The notes below the pieces were generated by a model. It worked only from the letters and a program-made list of their open reading frames with translations. It was not told the DNA's origin and ran no database searches. Shown in pieces: positions 42,507 to 50,912 of a stretch of 64,000 bases of DNA (within the stretch, counting starts at the first letter, position 1; each line of letters begins with the position of its first letter). The position numbers were made by a program, and so were the translations under genes. This DNA comes from Rhodothermaceae bacterium Tc-Br11_B2g6_7 (GTDB lineage: Bacteria > Bacteroidota > Rhodothermia > Rhodothermales > Salinibacteraceae), in contig LKNB01000006.1 of assembly GCA_001564055.1 (NCBI GenBank), positions 27,365-91,364 of the forward strand, in the 5' to 3' direction.

Positions 42507-45500
42507 GTGAAACGCAAGGCGGCAAGCGTTGCGCCGTCCAGCCTGAGGCGGGCCCTCGGGGTGCTGGCCCTGCTGCTGACGCTTGGTGTCACCGCCTGCA
42601 CCACCGAGGAGCCCCCGTCCGAGCCGCCGCTTTTCGAGCGCCTCGCGGCTGAGGACACCGGCATCGAATTTGTCAACCACTTGCCGGAAGATCCGTCGGT
42701 CAACATCCTGAACTACCTCTACTACTACAACGGCGGCGGCGTAGCCGTGGGCGACGTAACCGGCAACGGGTATCCCGACCTCTACTTCACCTCCAACCTC
42801 GACGACAACCGTCTCTACAAAAACAAGGGCGATTACCGGTTTGAAGACATCACCGAGCGAGCCGGTGTGGAAGGGCCGCCCGGCTGGACGAGCGGCGCCA
42901 CCATGGCCGACGTGAACGGGAACGGCCATCTCGATATCTACGTCTCTGCCGTCAACCACCTCGACCTCGACGGCCGCAACATCCTCTACATCAACAACGG
43001 GGACGGCACCTTCACCGACCGCACAGCGGAGTTTGGGCTGGAGCACGAAGGGTATTCCACGCAAGCCGCCTTCTTCGACTTTAGGGGGAACGGCTACCTC
43101 GACATGTACCTGCTCAACCACGCGGTACACACCGAGGACCGGTTTCGCGGCATTGAGCAGCGGCAGGAGCGCCATCCGAAATCCGGCGACCGCCTCTTCC
43201 GAAATGACGGGGGCACGTTTACGGACGTGAGCGAGGAAGCTGGCATCTATGGCGGGCCCTCCGGCTATGGCCTCGGGATTGCCGTGAGCGACTTCAACCG
43301 GAACGGGTGCCTCGACATCTACATCGGCAACGACTTCCACGAAAGCGACTTCTTCTACGAGAACACCTGCGATGGCACGTTCACAGAAGCCATCGATGGG
43401 ACGATGGGCCACACCTCCTACTTTACCATGGGCGTGGATGCGGCTGACATCAACAATGACGGGCGTGTGGACCTGGCGGCGCTGGATATGCAGCCGGAGC
43501 GCGAGGATATCCTCAAGACGTCGGTGATGGCGGAAGGGTACGACACGTACCGCTTTAAGCTGGGGCTCGGCTACCACCCGCAGTACGCCCGCAACACGTT
43601 GCAGCTGAACCGTGGGCTCGGCCGGTTTAGCGACATCGGCTATCTGGCCGGCATCCACGCTACGGACTGGAGCTGGAGCGCGCTCTTTGCCGACCTCGAC
43701 AACAGTGGCCACAAAGACCTCTTCATCAGCAATGGCATCTACCGCCGGCCCAACGATCTGGACTACATCAGCTATATCTCCAACCAGGCCATTCAGGCGT
43801 CGCTGGAGCGGGGGATCACGCAGGAGAACCTCGACCTCCTCGAGCAGATGCCGCAGATTCGGATTCCGAACTACGCCTACCAGAACAACGGCGACCTGAC
43901 GTTTACCAATCGGGCCGAGGACTGGGGACTGGCCGATCCGGGTTTTTCCAACGGGACGGCCTACGTAGATCTCAACAATGACGGGGCGCTGGACCTGGTG
44001 ATCAACAACATCAACGAGCCCGCCGGGATTTATCGTAACCACGCGCGGGAGCGGAACGGGCATCACTTCATGAAGGTGGCGTTGGAAGGAGAGGGGCCGA
44101 ACACCGGCGGCATCGGGGCTAAGGTGGAGGTGTTTCACGAGGGCCGGCAGCAGCTGCTGGAGCACATCCCCACGCGCGGCTTTCAGTCGTCGGTAGATCA
44201 CCGGCTGCACTTCGGGCTGGGTTCGTCGGACACCGTCGACTCGCTGCGGGTGATCTGGCCTGATGCGCGCACGCAGGTGCTCTCGGATGTCGCGGCCGAC
44301 ACCCTCCTCACGCTTCGTCAGCGCGATGCCACGGAACGCTACCGTTATGAACCGGAGGCGCCCGAGCAACCCCTTGTGGAACCGCTGGCGGCCGAAGACC
44401 TGGGTCTTGACGTTGAGCACACCGAAGGGTCGTTTATCGACTTTAACCGCGAGCCCTTCCTCACGCAGAAGCTCTCCCGGGAGGGACCCGCACTGGCCGT
44501 AGGGGACGTTACCGGTAACGGGCTGGACGATGCCTATGTGGGCGGGGCGAAGGGTCACGCCGGTGTGTTGTACCACCAGCAGGCTGACGGGACGTTTACG
44601 CGAGCCTCAACAGACGTTTTTTCGGTAGACCGGGCGCATGAAGATGTGCAGGCCGTGTTTTTTGACGCCACGGGGGACGGTTCGCTCGATCTGTACGTAG
44701 TCAGTGCCGGTAACGAACATTGGGGCACGCAGGAGCCCCTCCGCGACCGCCTGTACATAAATGATGGCACGGGCACGTTCACGCGCGACGAAGCTGCGCT
44801 CCCGGATATGTTCGTGAATGGCTCCGTGGCCGTCCCGGGCGACTTTACCGGCAACGGTGCCCTTGACCTCTTTGTCGGCGGCCGCGTGGTGGCACGCGAA
44901 TACGGCGCTGCGCCGGAGAGCTTCTTGTTGGCCAATGACGGCACCGGCCGCTTCACTGACGTCACTGCCGACGTAGCCCCGCAGTTGCAGGATCTGGGGA
45001 TGGTGACCGACGCTGTCTGGACCGACTATACCCAGAACGGTCGCCTGGATCTGGTGGTGGTGGGCGAGTGGATGGCGGTAACGTTGTTAGCTCAAGCAGA
45101 CGACGGCCGCTTTGAGGACCGCACAGCCGAGGCTGGATTTGAAGGCACGGAAGGCTGGTGGTACAGCGTCGCGGCCGCTGACCTTAACGGCAACGGCTAC
45201 GACGACCTCGTGCTGGGCAACCTCGGCCTCAACTCCTACATCCGCGCTACCCCCGACGAGCCCGCGCGCCTGTATCGCCACGATTTCGATGACACCGGCC
45301 GCACGGAGGCGCTGCTGACCTTCTACAAGTCGGACGGCCGGAGCTACCCCATTTACGGCCGCGACCGCTTTGTACAGCACCTGCCCAGCTTGCGTAGCCA
45401 GTACCCTACCCATACCGATTTTGCCGATGCCCGCCTGGAAGACATCTTCCCACGCACCGTCCTGCGGCAGGCTGAGGTGAAGGAAGCCCGAACGTTGGCT

Positions 45501-45920
45501 TCGCTGGTGGCCTACAACGCGGGGGACGGGACGTTTACGCTCGACGCGTTGCCGGTGGAAGCACAGTTTGCACCGGTGCGGAGCATTATGGTGAACGACC
45601 TGACTGGAAACGGTACGCCTGAGGTACTCCTGGCCGGCAATTTCTATGATGTGCTGCCCATCCGCGGTCGCTACGACGCCAGCTATGGCCAGGTGCTTCA
45701 GCGCACACCGGACGGCACCCTCCGAGCTGCTTCGCTTGCCGAAACCGGCCTCGTCCTCACCGGGCAGGTTCGCCATCTGCGTAGCGCGCGTGGGCCCGAT
45801 GGTCAGCGCCTCCTGCTGGCAGCGCGCAACAACCGTACGCTGCAGGTCGTGCGCCTGCGTGATGACACCCCCGAGACCTTCGCGCAACATGCAGAGATCC
45901 ATCCGCCCGATCGTCCGTAA
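42507..45920 (+). CDS. CRTAC1/VCBS-repeat surface lipoprotein, copy 2
   Basis: About 1137 residues from a GTG start (VKRKAASVAPSSLRRALG), chosen because the signal LGVLALLLTLGVTAC with its lipobox follows directly; the frame upstream is repeat sequence. The layout equals copy 1: FG-GAP/VCBS loops (DVTGNGYPDLYFTSN, DVNGNGHLDIYVS, DFNRNGCLDIYIGND), an ASPIC/UnbV domain (GGIGAKVEVFHEGRQQLLEH, VDHRLHFGLG, VIWPDARTQVLSDV), then a second VCBS half (DVTGNGLDDAYVGG, DLNGNGYDDLVLGN). Conserved blocks such as YATDWSWSALFADLD and LGYHPQYARNTLQLN show it is a true paralogue of copy 1 with considerable divergence. It probably recognises a related ligand at the cell surface. Confidence 0.9.
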   Translation: MKRKAASVAPSSLRRALGVLALLLTLGVTACTTEEPPSEPPLFERLAAEDTGIEFVNHLPEDPSVNILNYLYYYNGGGVAVGDVTGNGYPDLYFTSNLDDNRLYKNKGDYRFEDITERAGVEGPPGWTSGATMADVNGNGHLDIYVSAVNHLDLDGRNILYINNGDGTFTDRTAEFGLEHEGYSTQAAFFDFRGNGYLDMYLLNHAVHTEDRFRGIEQRQERHPKSGDRLFRNDGGTFTDVSEEAGIYGGPSGYGLGIAVSDFNRNGCLDIYIGNDFHESDFFYENTCDGTFTEAIDGTMGHTSYFTMGVDAADINNDGRVDLAALDMQPEREDILKTSVMAEGYDTYRFKLGLGYHPQYARNTLQLNRGLGRFSDIGYLAGIHATDWSWSALFADLDNSGHKDLFISNGIYRRPNDLDYISYISNQAIQASLERGITQENLDLLEQMPQIRIPNYAYQNNGDLTFTNRAEDWGLADPGFSNGTAYVDLNNDGALDLVINNINEPAGIYRNHARERNGHHFMKVALEGEGPNTGGIGAKVEVFHEGRQQLLEHIPTRGFQSSVDHRLHFGLGSSDTVDSLRVIWPDARTQVLSDVAADTLLTLRQRDATERYRYEPEAPEQPLVEPLAAEDLGLDVEHTEGSFIDFNREPFLTQKLSREGPALAVGDVTGNGLDDAYVGGAKGHAGVLYHQQADGTFTRASTDVFSVDRAHEDVQAVFFDATGDGSLDLYVVSAGNEHWGTQEPLRDRLYINDGTGTFTRDEAALPDMFVNGSVAVPGDFTGNGALDLFVGGRVVAREYGAAPESFLLANDGTGRFTDVTADVAPQLQDLGMVTDAVWTDYTQNGRLDLVVVGEWMAVTLLAQADDGRFEDRTAEAGFEGTEGWWYSVAAADLNGNGYDDLVLGNLGLNSYIRATPDEPARLYRHDFDDTGRTEALLTFYKSDGRSYPIYGRDRFVQHLPSLRSQYPTHTDFADARLEDIFPRTVLRQAEVKEARTLASLVAYNAGDGTFTLDALPVEAQFAPVRSIMVNDLTGNGTPEVLLAGNFYDVLPIRGRYDASYGQVLQRTPDGTLRAASLAETGLVLTGQVRHLRSARGPDGQRLLLAARNNRTLQVVRLRDDTPETFAQHAEIHPPDRP

Positions 45921-45969
45921 GGAGCCTGTAACACTCGTGATTCGTCTTAACGAGCATTATCCGTCGGCT

Positions 45970-47403
45970 ATGTGTACGCCTGATGTCCGCGCCTGGGCGC
46001 CTCCGCTGGCGCTGGTGCTTTGTCTTTTGCTTGCCTTACCCCTTACGGCCTGTGGTGATGAAGCCGCAGCTCCGGACGGAGAGGCCGAGTGGCTTCACAC
46101 AGCCATGAAAGGCATGACGGACGTGATGGTGCACGACATCCGCAATCCCCCACAGGCCAGCCGCGTCTATGCGTATGCATCAATCGCGGCGTATGAAGCG
46201 ATGCAGCCGATGGATACGACGTTCCGGTCGATGAACGGCCAGCTGAACGGATTGGCGGACCTCCCGGCTCCGGAAGCTGATAAAGAGTACTACTATCCGC
46301 TGGCAAGCCTGCAGGCCTTCCTGACGGTGGCCGATGCTATGATGTACTCGCGGGATCGACTGCAGCCCACGCGGGAGTACATCGATGAGAAAATAGCAGC
46401 GCAGCGTGTGCCGCGGGCGGTTCGTGAGCGCTCGAAAGCGTTCGGTACGGCTGTCGGCGAACACGTCCTTGCATGGGCTAACGAGGATTTTTTTCGGGAG
46501 ACGCGGGGCATGCAGAGCTTCACCGTGCGAGAGGAAGAACCGGGCCGCTGGATGCCGACCCCTCCAGCCTACATGGATGGCATCGAACCCAACTGGATGC
46601 ACCTGCGCCCCTTCACGCTGGCGTCGGCCGATCAATTCAGACCTGAGCCGCCGGTGCCCTTCAGTCTCGAAGAAGATAGTGCATTCTACCAGGAACTGGC
46701 CGCGGTACTCCCATACGACGGGCACACGGTAGAAGGAGAGAAGCGCGAAATTGCCTCCTTCTGGGATTGCAATCCGTACACGCTGCACGTCCACGGGCAT
46801 GCCAAGTTTGCCACCAAGCAGATGACCCCGGGCGCGCACTGGATGGGCATTGCGGCCACCGCGGCGCGTCAGGACGGTCGATCGCTGCTGGAAACGGCCG
46901 AGACGTACATGCTTACGGCGCTCGCGCTGGCTGATGGGTTCATCAGCAACTGGGACGAGAAGTACCGGAGCAGCCTGATCCGCCCGGAGACGGTCATCAA
47001 CCAGCACATCGATGAGGGCTGGATTCCGCTCTTGCAAACACCGCCGTTTCCCGAGTACACGAGCGGCCACAGCGTGATCTCACGGGCCGCCTCCGAAGTG
47101 CTCACGGCGCTCTACGGCGATAACTTCGCGTATCAGGACACCGTCGTGGTGGAGTACGGCCTGCCGGTACGCAGCTTTGATTCGTTCTTCGATGCCTCCA
47201 ACGAAGCCGCCATCAGCCGGCTCTACGGCGGCATCCACTACCCGATGGCGATTGACGAGGGCGTGCGGCAGGGCGCACAGGTGGGCCGGCACCTCATCGA
47301 ACGGGTAGAGACACGTCCCGGTATGCCCAGTCTTGCTACGGATCGCCCGCTGCCGTCCGACCTCGCAGTCGTGCAAGACCACGACGCGGTACGCCGGCCG
47401 TAA
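45970..47403 (+). CDS. Vanadium-dependent haloperoxidase-like (PAP2 superfamily) lipoprotein
   Basis: About 477 residues. The signal LALVLCLLLALPLTAC ends in a lipobox. The first 280 residues are helical (WLHTAMKGMTDVMVHDIRNP, then PPQASRVYAYASIAAYEAM), as in bacterial VHPO-like proteins. The PAP2 motifs follow: KYRSSLIRP (K-x6-RP), EYTSGHSVISRAA (TSGH instead of PSGH) and SRLYGGIHYPMAIDEG. In the last, the Asp that normally stands four residues after His is Ala, a variation that makes halide oxidation uncertain; a phosphatase role is possible. The frame opens at 45646 inside the previous gene; the ATG at 45970 is the likely start. VHPO-like genes are common companions of CRTAC1 genes. Confidence 0.82.
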   Translation: MCTPDVRAWAPPLALVLCLLLALPLTACGDEAAAPDGEAEWLHTAMKGMTDVMVHDIRNPPQASRVYAYASIAAYEAMQPMDTTFRSMNGQLNGLADLPAPEADKEYYYPLASLQAFLTVADAMMYSRDRLQPTREYIDEKIAAQRVPRAVRERSKAFGTAVGEHVLAWANEDFFRETRGMQSFTVREEEPGRWMPTPPAYMDGIEPNWMHLRPFTLASADQFRPEPPVPFSLEEDSAFYQELAAVLPYDGHTVEGEKREIASFWDCNPYTLHVHGHAKFATKQMTPGAHWMGIAATAARQDGRSLLETAETYMLTALALADGFISNWDEKYRSSLIRPETVINQHIDEGWIPLLQTPPFPEYTSGHSVISRAASEVLTALYGDNFAYQDTVVVEYGLPVRSFDSFFDASNEAAISRLYGGIHYPMAIDEGVRQGAQVGRHLIERVETRPGMPSLATDRPLPSDLAVVQDHDAVRRP

Positions 47404-47409
47404 GCGCTC
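47402..47409. promoter_or_regulatory. Possible half-matching LacI-type box before the third CRTAC1 gene
   Basis: AAGCGCTC overlaps the VHPO-like stop codon and lies 30 bases before the next start codon. It equals the upstream box at 50686 but has no partner nearby, so chance is a real possibility. Confidence 0.2.
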
Positions 47410-47438
47410 GGCCACACTCTTCCACCAGCTCTCTTGAT

Positions 47439-49754
47439 TTGATGAGCGCACCGTTGTACTGGCGTTCCACCTGTATCTGCCTGCTACTGATTGTATTCAT
47501 CGCGTGTGGAGGTCCGGCCGATGAGGAGCCCGCTGATCCGTATGCCGATGTTGCGTTAGAGGGCACGGAAAAGATGGTGCACGTCCTGAACGACCTGAAC
47601 GCCCGGGCCTTCGAACGCCCGCAGGATTTCTTCTTGCTGAATGATCTTCGGGCCGACCTGCTGCTGGAGCAACTGGATGAAACCGAGAACCCCGGCCAGC
47701 GCCAGCAGCTCCGCCTCATGCTCATTCCGGAGCTCATCAACGCAGGCCGCACGGAAGAGGCGATCGACCAGGTTCGCCGCACTGCGCAGGAGGCGGGCGT
47801 CAGCATGGCTTCCCTTACGAGCCGCAATGCCCGTCTCATCGACCTTCTGGCACTGGCGTATCTGCGCCTGGGCGAAGAGGAAAACTGCCTCGCCAACCCT
47901 ACCTCGGCCTCGTGCATCATCCCGGTGCAAGAGGAAGGGGTGCATCAGTTGCGCCGAGGCTCTGAAGAGGCCGCCGACCTGTACTTTCAGCTCCACCGGC
48001 GCTTCAGCACCAATCTGGTGGCGCGCTGGCTCTACAACATCGCGCACATGACGCTGGGCCAGTATCCGGAGGGCGTCGAGGACCGCTTCCTTATTCGCGG
48101 TCTGGAGCCGGAAGGCAACACCACGCTCGGGCGCTTCCGCGATGTCGCAATGGAGCTGGGCGTGGCGCACAACGCCATCTCCGGCGGGGTGAGCGTGGAG
48201 GATTTCACCGGCAATGGCCACCTCGACATCCTGGTGACTTCCTACGGTCTGGACGACCAGATGCGCTTCTACGCCAGTGACGGCGAAGGCGGCTTCGAAG
48301 ACCGCACCACAGAAGCCGGCCTGGACGGCCTCGTGGGTGGGCTGAACGTGGTTACGGCCGATTACAATAACGATGGCCATATGGACGTCTTCATCCTGCG
48401 TGGCGCCTGGCTGGCGGACAAGGGGGGGTATCCTAACTCCCTTCTGCGCAACAACGGCGACGGCACGTTCACGGACGTCACCTACGAAGCCGGGCTTGCG
48501 TCCTACCATCCCACGCAAACGGCTACCTGGGGCGACTTTACCGGCAACGGCCACGTGGATCTGTTCGTGGGCAATGAGTCGGGGATCGCGGTGGACCCCC
48601 TCAGCGGCGCGCCTACCGACTCCATCGACGCCCGGCCCAGCGAGCTCTTTGCCAACAACGGCGACGGCACGTTTACCGAAGTGGCCACGCAGGTCGGGGT
48701 AGAGGTCGAGGCCTTCGTAAAAGGAGCCACCTGGTGCGACGTCAACAACAGCGGCCGCCCGGACCTCTTTGTCTCCGTGATGGGCGGCCCGAACAAGCTG
48801 TTCATCAACGAGGGCGGGGCGTCGCTGGACGACTGGCGCTTTGAGGAGCGCGCGGTGGAAGCCGGCGTGTCGGAGCCCACGTATGGCTTCACCACGTGGT
48901 GCTGGGACATGGACAACGACGGCCACGAGGACCTCTTCGTGACGGGCTACGACGCCCGCATGTTTGAGCACACCGCGCAGGACGTCGCGGCCGAGTACAT
49001 GGGTGGCCCGGTGCAGGGGGAGAAGCCGCGCTTCTATCGCAACAACGGTGATGGCACGTTCGCGGATGTGGCGCGGCGCGTAAACCTCGACAAGATTATG
49101 TACACCATGGGCGCGAACTTCGGCGATCTGAGCGGGAATGGCTATCTCGACTTTTACGTGGGCACCGGCGCGCCCGACCTGAAATCCCTCATTCCCAACC
49201 GCCTCTTCCTCAACCGCGACGGGGCCTTCTTCAACGAGGCCACGTTCGACGCAGGCGTCGGCCATATCCAGAAGGGGCACGGCGTGGCGTTTGCCGACTT
49301 CACCCGGCGTGGCCACCTCGACATCTACAGTGTGATGGGTGGGGCGGTGGAAGGCGATCAGGCCCATAACGTGCTGTTTGCCCACCCCGGTCACGACAAC
49401 AACTGGATCGGGCTGCGACTCGAAGGCACCACCGCCAACCGGGCCGCGCTGGGTGCACGCATCGCCCTCGACATCACGGATGCCGATGGTCAGCAGCAAA
49501 CCATCCACCGCACCGTCCGCACCGGCGGCAGCTTCGGCGCCTCACCGGTAGAGCAGACCATCGGGGTGGGGCCGGCTGCGCAGGTGGACCGCCTCACCAT
49601 CACCTGGCCGCACCCCGACAGCACGCCGTTTGAGGCCAGCGACGTGCCCATCAATCAGTATTTTCGTATTGTGGAAGGCACCCACGTTCCAGAGCCCGTC
49701 TCTGCCGAACCTGTGCCGTTTCGGCTGACAGCCCCCTCGGCCCACGCGCACTAA
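47439..49754 (+). CDS. CRTAC1 family lipoprotein with N-terminal helical domain
   Basis: 771 residues. The signal ICLLLIVFIAC ends in a lipobox. The first 200 residues are helical (AFERPQDFFLLNDLRADLLL, then PELINAGRTEEAIDQVRRTA), reminiscent of TPR repeats. A VCBS/FG-GAP region follows (DFTGNGHLDILVTSYG, DYNNDGHMDVFILRG, DFTGNGHVDLFVGNESG, DMDNDGHEDLFVTGYD). At the end lies an ASPIC/UnbV domain (NRAALGARIALDITDADGQQ, RTVRTGGSFGASP, RLTITWPHPDSTPFE). This is a classic CRTAC1 layout and differs from the two longer copies upstream in lacking the second VCBS half. It is likely surface exposed. Its activity is unknown. It is 35 bases after the VHPO-like gene. Confidence 0.9.
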   Translation: MMSAPLYWRSTCICLLLIVFIACGGPADEEPADPYADVALEGTEKMVHVLNDLNARAFERPQDFFLLNDLRADLLLEQLDETENPGQRQQLRLMLIPELINAGRTEEAIDQVRRTAQEAGVSMASLTSRNARLIDLLALAYLRLGEEENCLANPTSASCIIPVQEEGVHQLRRGSEEAADLYFQLHRRFSTNLVARWLYNIAHMTLGQYPEGVEDRFLIRGLEPEGNTTLGRFRDVAMELGVAHNAISGGVSVEDFTGNGHLDILVTSYGLDDQMRFYASDGEGGFEDRTTEAGLDGLVGGLNVVTADYNNDGHMDVFILRGAWLADKGGYPNSLLRNNGDGTFTDVTYEAGLASYHPTQTATWGDFTGNGHVDLFVGNESGIAVDPLSGAPTDSIDARPSELFANNGDGTFTEVATQVGVEVEAFVKGATWCDVNNSGRPDLFVSVMGGPNKLFINEGGASLDDWRFEERAVEAGVSEPTYGFTTWCWDMDNDGHEDLFVTGYDARMFEHTAQDVAAEYMGGPVQGEKPRFYRNNGDGTFADVARRVNLDKIMYTMGANFGDLSGNGYLDFYVGTGAPDLKSLIPNRLFLNRDGAFFNEATFDAGVGHIQKGHGVAFADFTRRGHLDIYSVMGGAVEGDQAHNVLFAHPGHDNNWIGLRLEGTTANRAALGARIALDITDADGQQQTIHRTVRTGGSFGASPVEQTIGVGPAAQVDRLTITWPHPDSTPFEASDVPINQYFRIVEGTHVPEPVSAEPVPFRLTAPSAHAH

Positions 49755-49812
49755 CGGTGGCCTATGCTGTCGTTTCACACCTTATATCCTCCCTCATCTG
49801 ACCACTGTTACG

Positions 49813-50610
49813 ATGTCCGACATTTCCCCCTCGCTTCCTATCCTATTGACGGCCGTGCTGCTCGCCTCGGCGTTCGTCGCGGTGGCGGCCTCCGATGCGC
49901 AAGACCGCACCGACCGCAACCCCATCTACTGGGAGGTGCACGACGAAGACCGCCCGCAGCCTCCGCGCGTAAATCCTGGGCCGGCGCCTGCCGAACCCTC
50001 ACCGGTGCCCTCCGATGCTATTGTGCTGTTCGACGGGAGCGACCTGGCCGAGTGGGCTGCGCAGGACGGAAGCCCGGCGCCCTGGATCTTGGAGGATGAC
50101 CTCCTGAAGGTGGATCCTGGTACGGGCGACATCCAGACGCGGGAAGGGTTTGGTGATGTGCAGCTACGGGTGGAGTGGCGGGTGCCGGAAGACATCGAAG
50201 GGGAAGGGCAGGGGCGTGGCAACAGCGGCGTCTTCCTGATGGGCCTCTACGAAGTACAGGTGCTGGAGTCGCACGACAGCCAGACCTATCCGGATGGGCA
50301 GGCGGCGGCCATTTACGGGCAGTACCCGCCCCTCGTCAATGCCATGCGCCCGCCCGGGGAATGGCAGACCTACGACATCCACTTCCAGCGGCCCCGTTTC
50401 GATGAAAGCGGCGAACTGGCCCGCCCGGCCAAGATGACGGTCTTTCACAACGGCGTGCTTGTTCAGGATGGGGTGGAGCTGACCGGTCCGGTGGGGCACT
50501 ACCAGCGCCCCCGCTACGAGGCCCACGAGGCTCGCCTGCCGCTACGCCTGCAGGACCACGGCGATCATGTACAGTTTCGGCAGATTTGGGTGCGGGATCT
50601 CGAGCAATAG
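49813..50610 (+). CDS. DUF1080 (3-keto-disaccharide hydrolase family) exported protein
   Basis: 265 residues. Signal peptide ILLTAVLLASAFVAVAAS. The DUF1080 jelly-roll domain covers about 65-262: IVLFDGSDLAEWAAQDGS, GDIQTREGFGDVQLRVEWRV, NSGVFLMGLYEVQVLESHDS, PPGEWQTYDIHFQRPRFDE and KMTVFHNGVLVQDGVELTGP, the canonical family order. Pfam names the family 3-keto-disaccharide hydrolase; some members cleave glycosides after oxidation at C3. That function matches the GMC and Gfo/Idh genes in the second half of this locus. It is the last gene before the second regulatory region. Confidence 0.9.
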   Translation: MSDISPSLPILLTAVLLASAFVAVAASDAQDRTDRNPIYWEVHDEDRPQPPRVNPGPAPAEPSPVPSDAIVLFDGSDLAEWAAQDGSPAPWILEDDLLKVDPGTGDIQTREGFGDVQLRVEWRVPEDIEGEGQGRGNSGVFLMGLYEVQVLESHDSQTYPDGQAAAIYGQYPPLVNAMRPPGEWQTYDIHFQRPRFDESGELARPAKMTVFHNGVLVQDGVELTGPVGHYQRPRYEAHEARLPLRLQDHGDHVQFRQIWVRDLEQ

Positions 50611-50685
50611 CGTGCCGGCCAGTGCCCTGTGCGCGGCCCAGCGGCTGTGCACGTGCTGTACGCGGGCTACATGAGGGGCGCATGA

Positions 50686-50693
50686 AAGCGCTC
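50686..50693. promoter_or_regulatory. LacI-type operator box 1 before the MFS gene
   Basis: AAGCGCTC, one base away from the palindrome AAGCGCTT, in the context ATGAAAGCGCTCCC. Its centre lies 109 bases before that of the perfect box at 50793. This pair repeats the layout seen before susC. Confidence 0.5.
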
Positions 50694-50734
50694 CCACCCC
50701 GCCATGTACGAATCCTGCCCACCACGTGAAATAA

Positions 50735-50763
50735 TTGTTTTATTCCGTGGGGCATCCTATACT
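50735..50763 (+). promoter_or_regulatory. Candidate promoter of the MFS-GMC-epimerase operon
   Basis: TTGTTT (50735-50740), 17 bases spacer, TATACT (50758-50763), a good sigma-70 layout in an AT-rich island between the two operator boxes. The predicted start near 50770 is just before the perfect palindrome at 50793, an ideal repressor position. Confidence 0.5.
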
Positions 50764-50792
50764 ATAGGGCAGTAGGCCGCGCTGTGCATGTT

Positions 50793-50804
50793 GTAAGCGC
50801 TTAC
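50793..50804. promoter_or_regulatory. LacI-type operator box 2 before the MFS gene
   Basis: GTAAGCGCTTAC is a perfect 12-base palindrome with the core AAGCGCTT (50795-50802). It shares GTAAGCGCTT with both boxes before susC. It lies downstream of the candidate promoter and 109 bases before the MFS start codon. Nothing else is seen in the 302-base gap 50611-50912. Confidence 0.65.
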
Positions 50805-50912
50805 GCCCAATCTCCGCGTATAGCGCGCCCGTGCGGCCTGTGCCGGCTACCCCAGCGTTTCCGCGCACGCCAACGTCCGCGTCTATCCCTCTGCACCAAC
50901 TCCCGCTTCCGC

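Noticed and set aside
42348..44576. A 742-codon minus-strand frame opposite the second VCBS gene
   Set aside because: Its V/H/D-rich periodic sequence is the complement of the repeated VCBS loops; similar shadows lie opposite the other two CRTAC1 genes.
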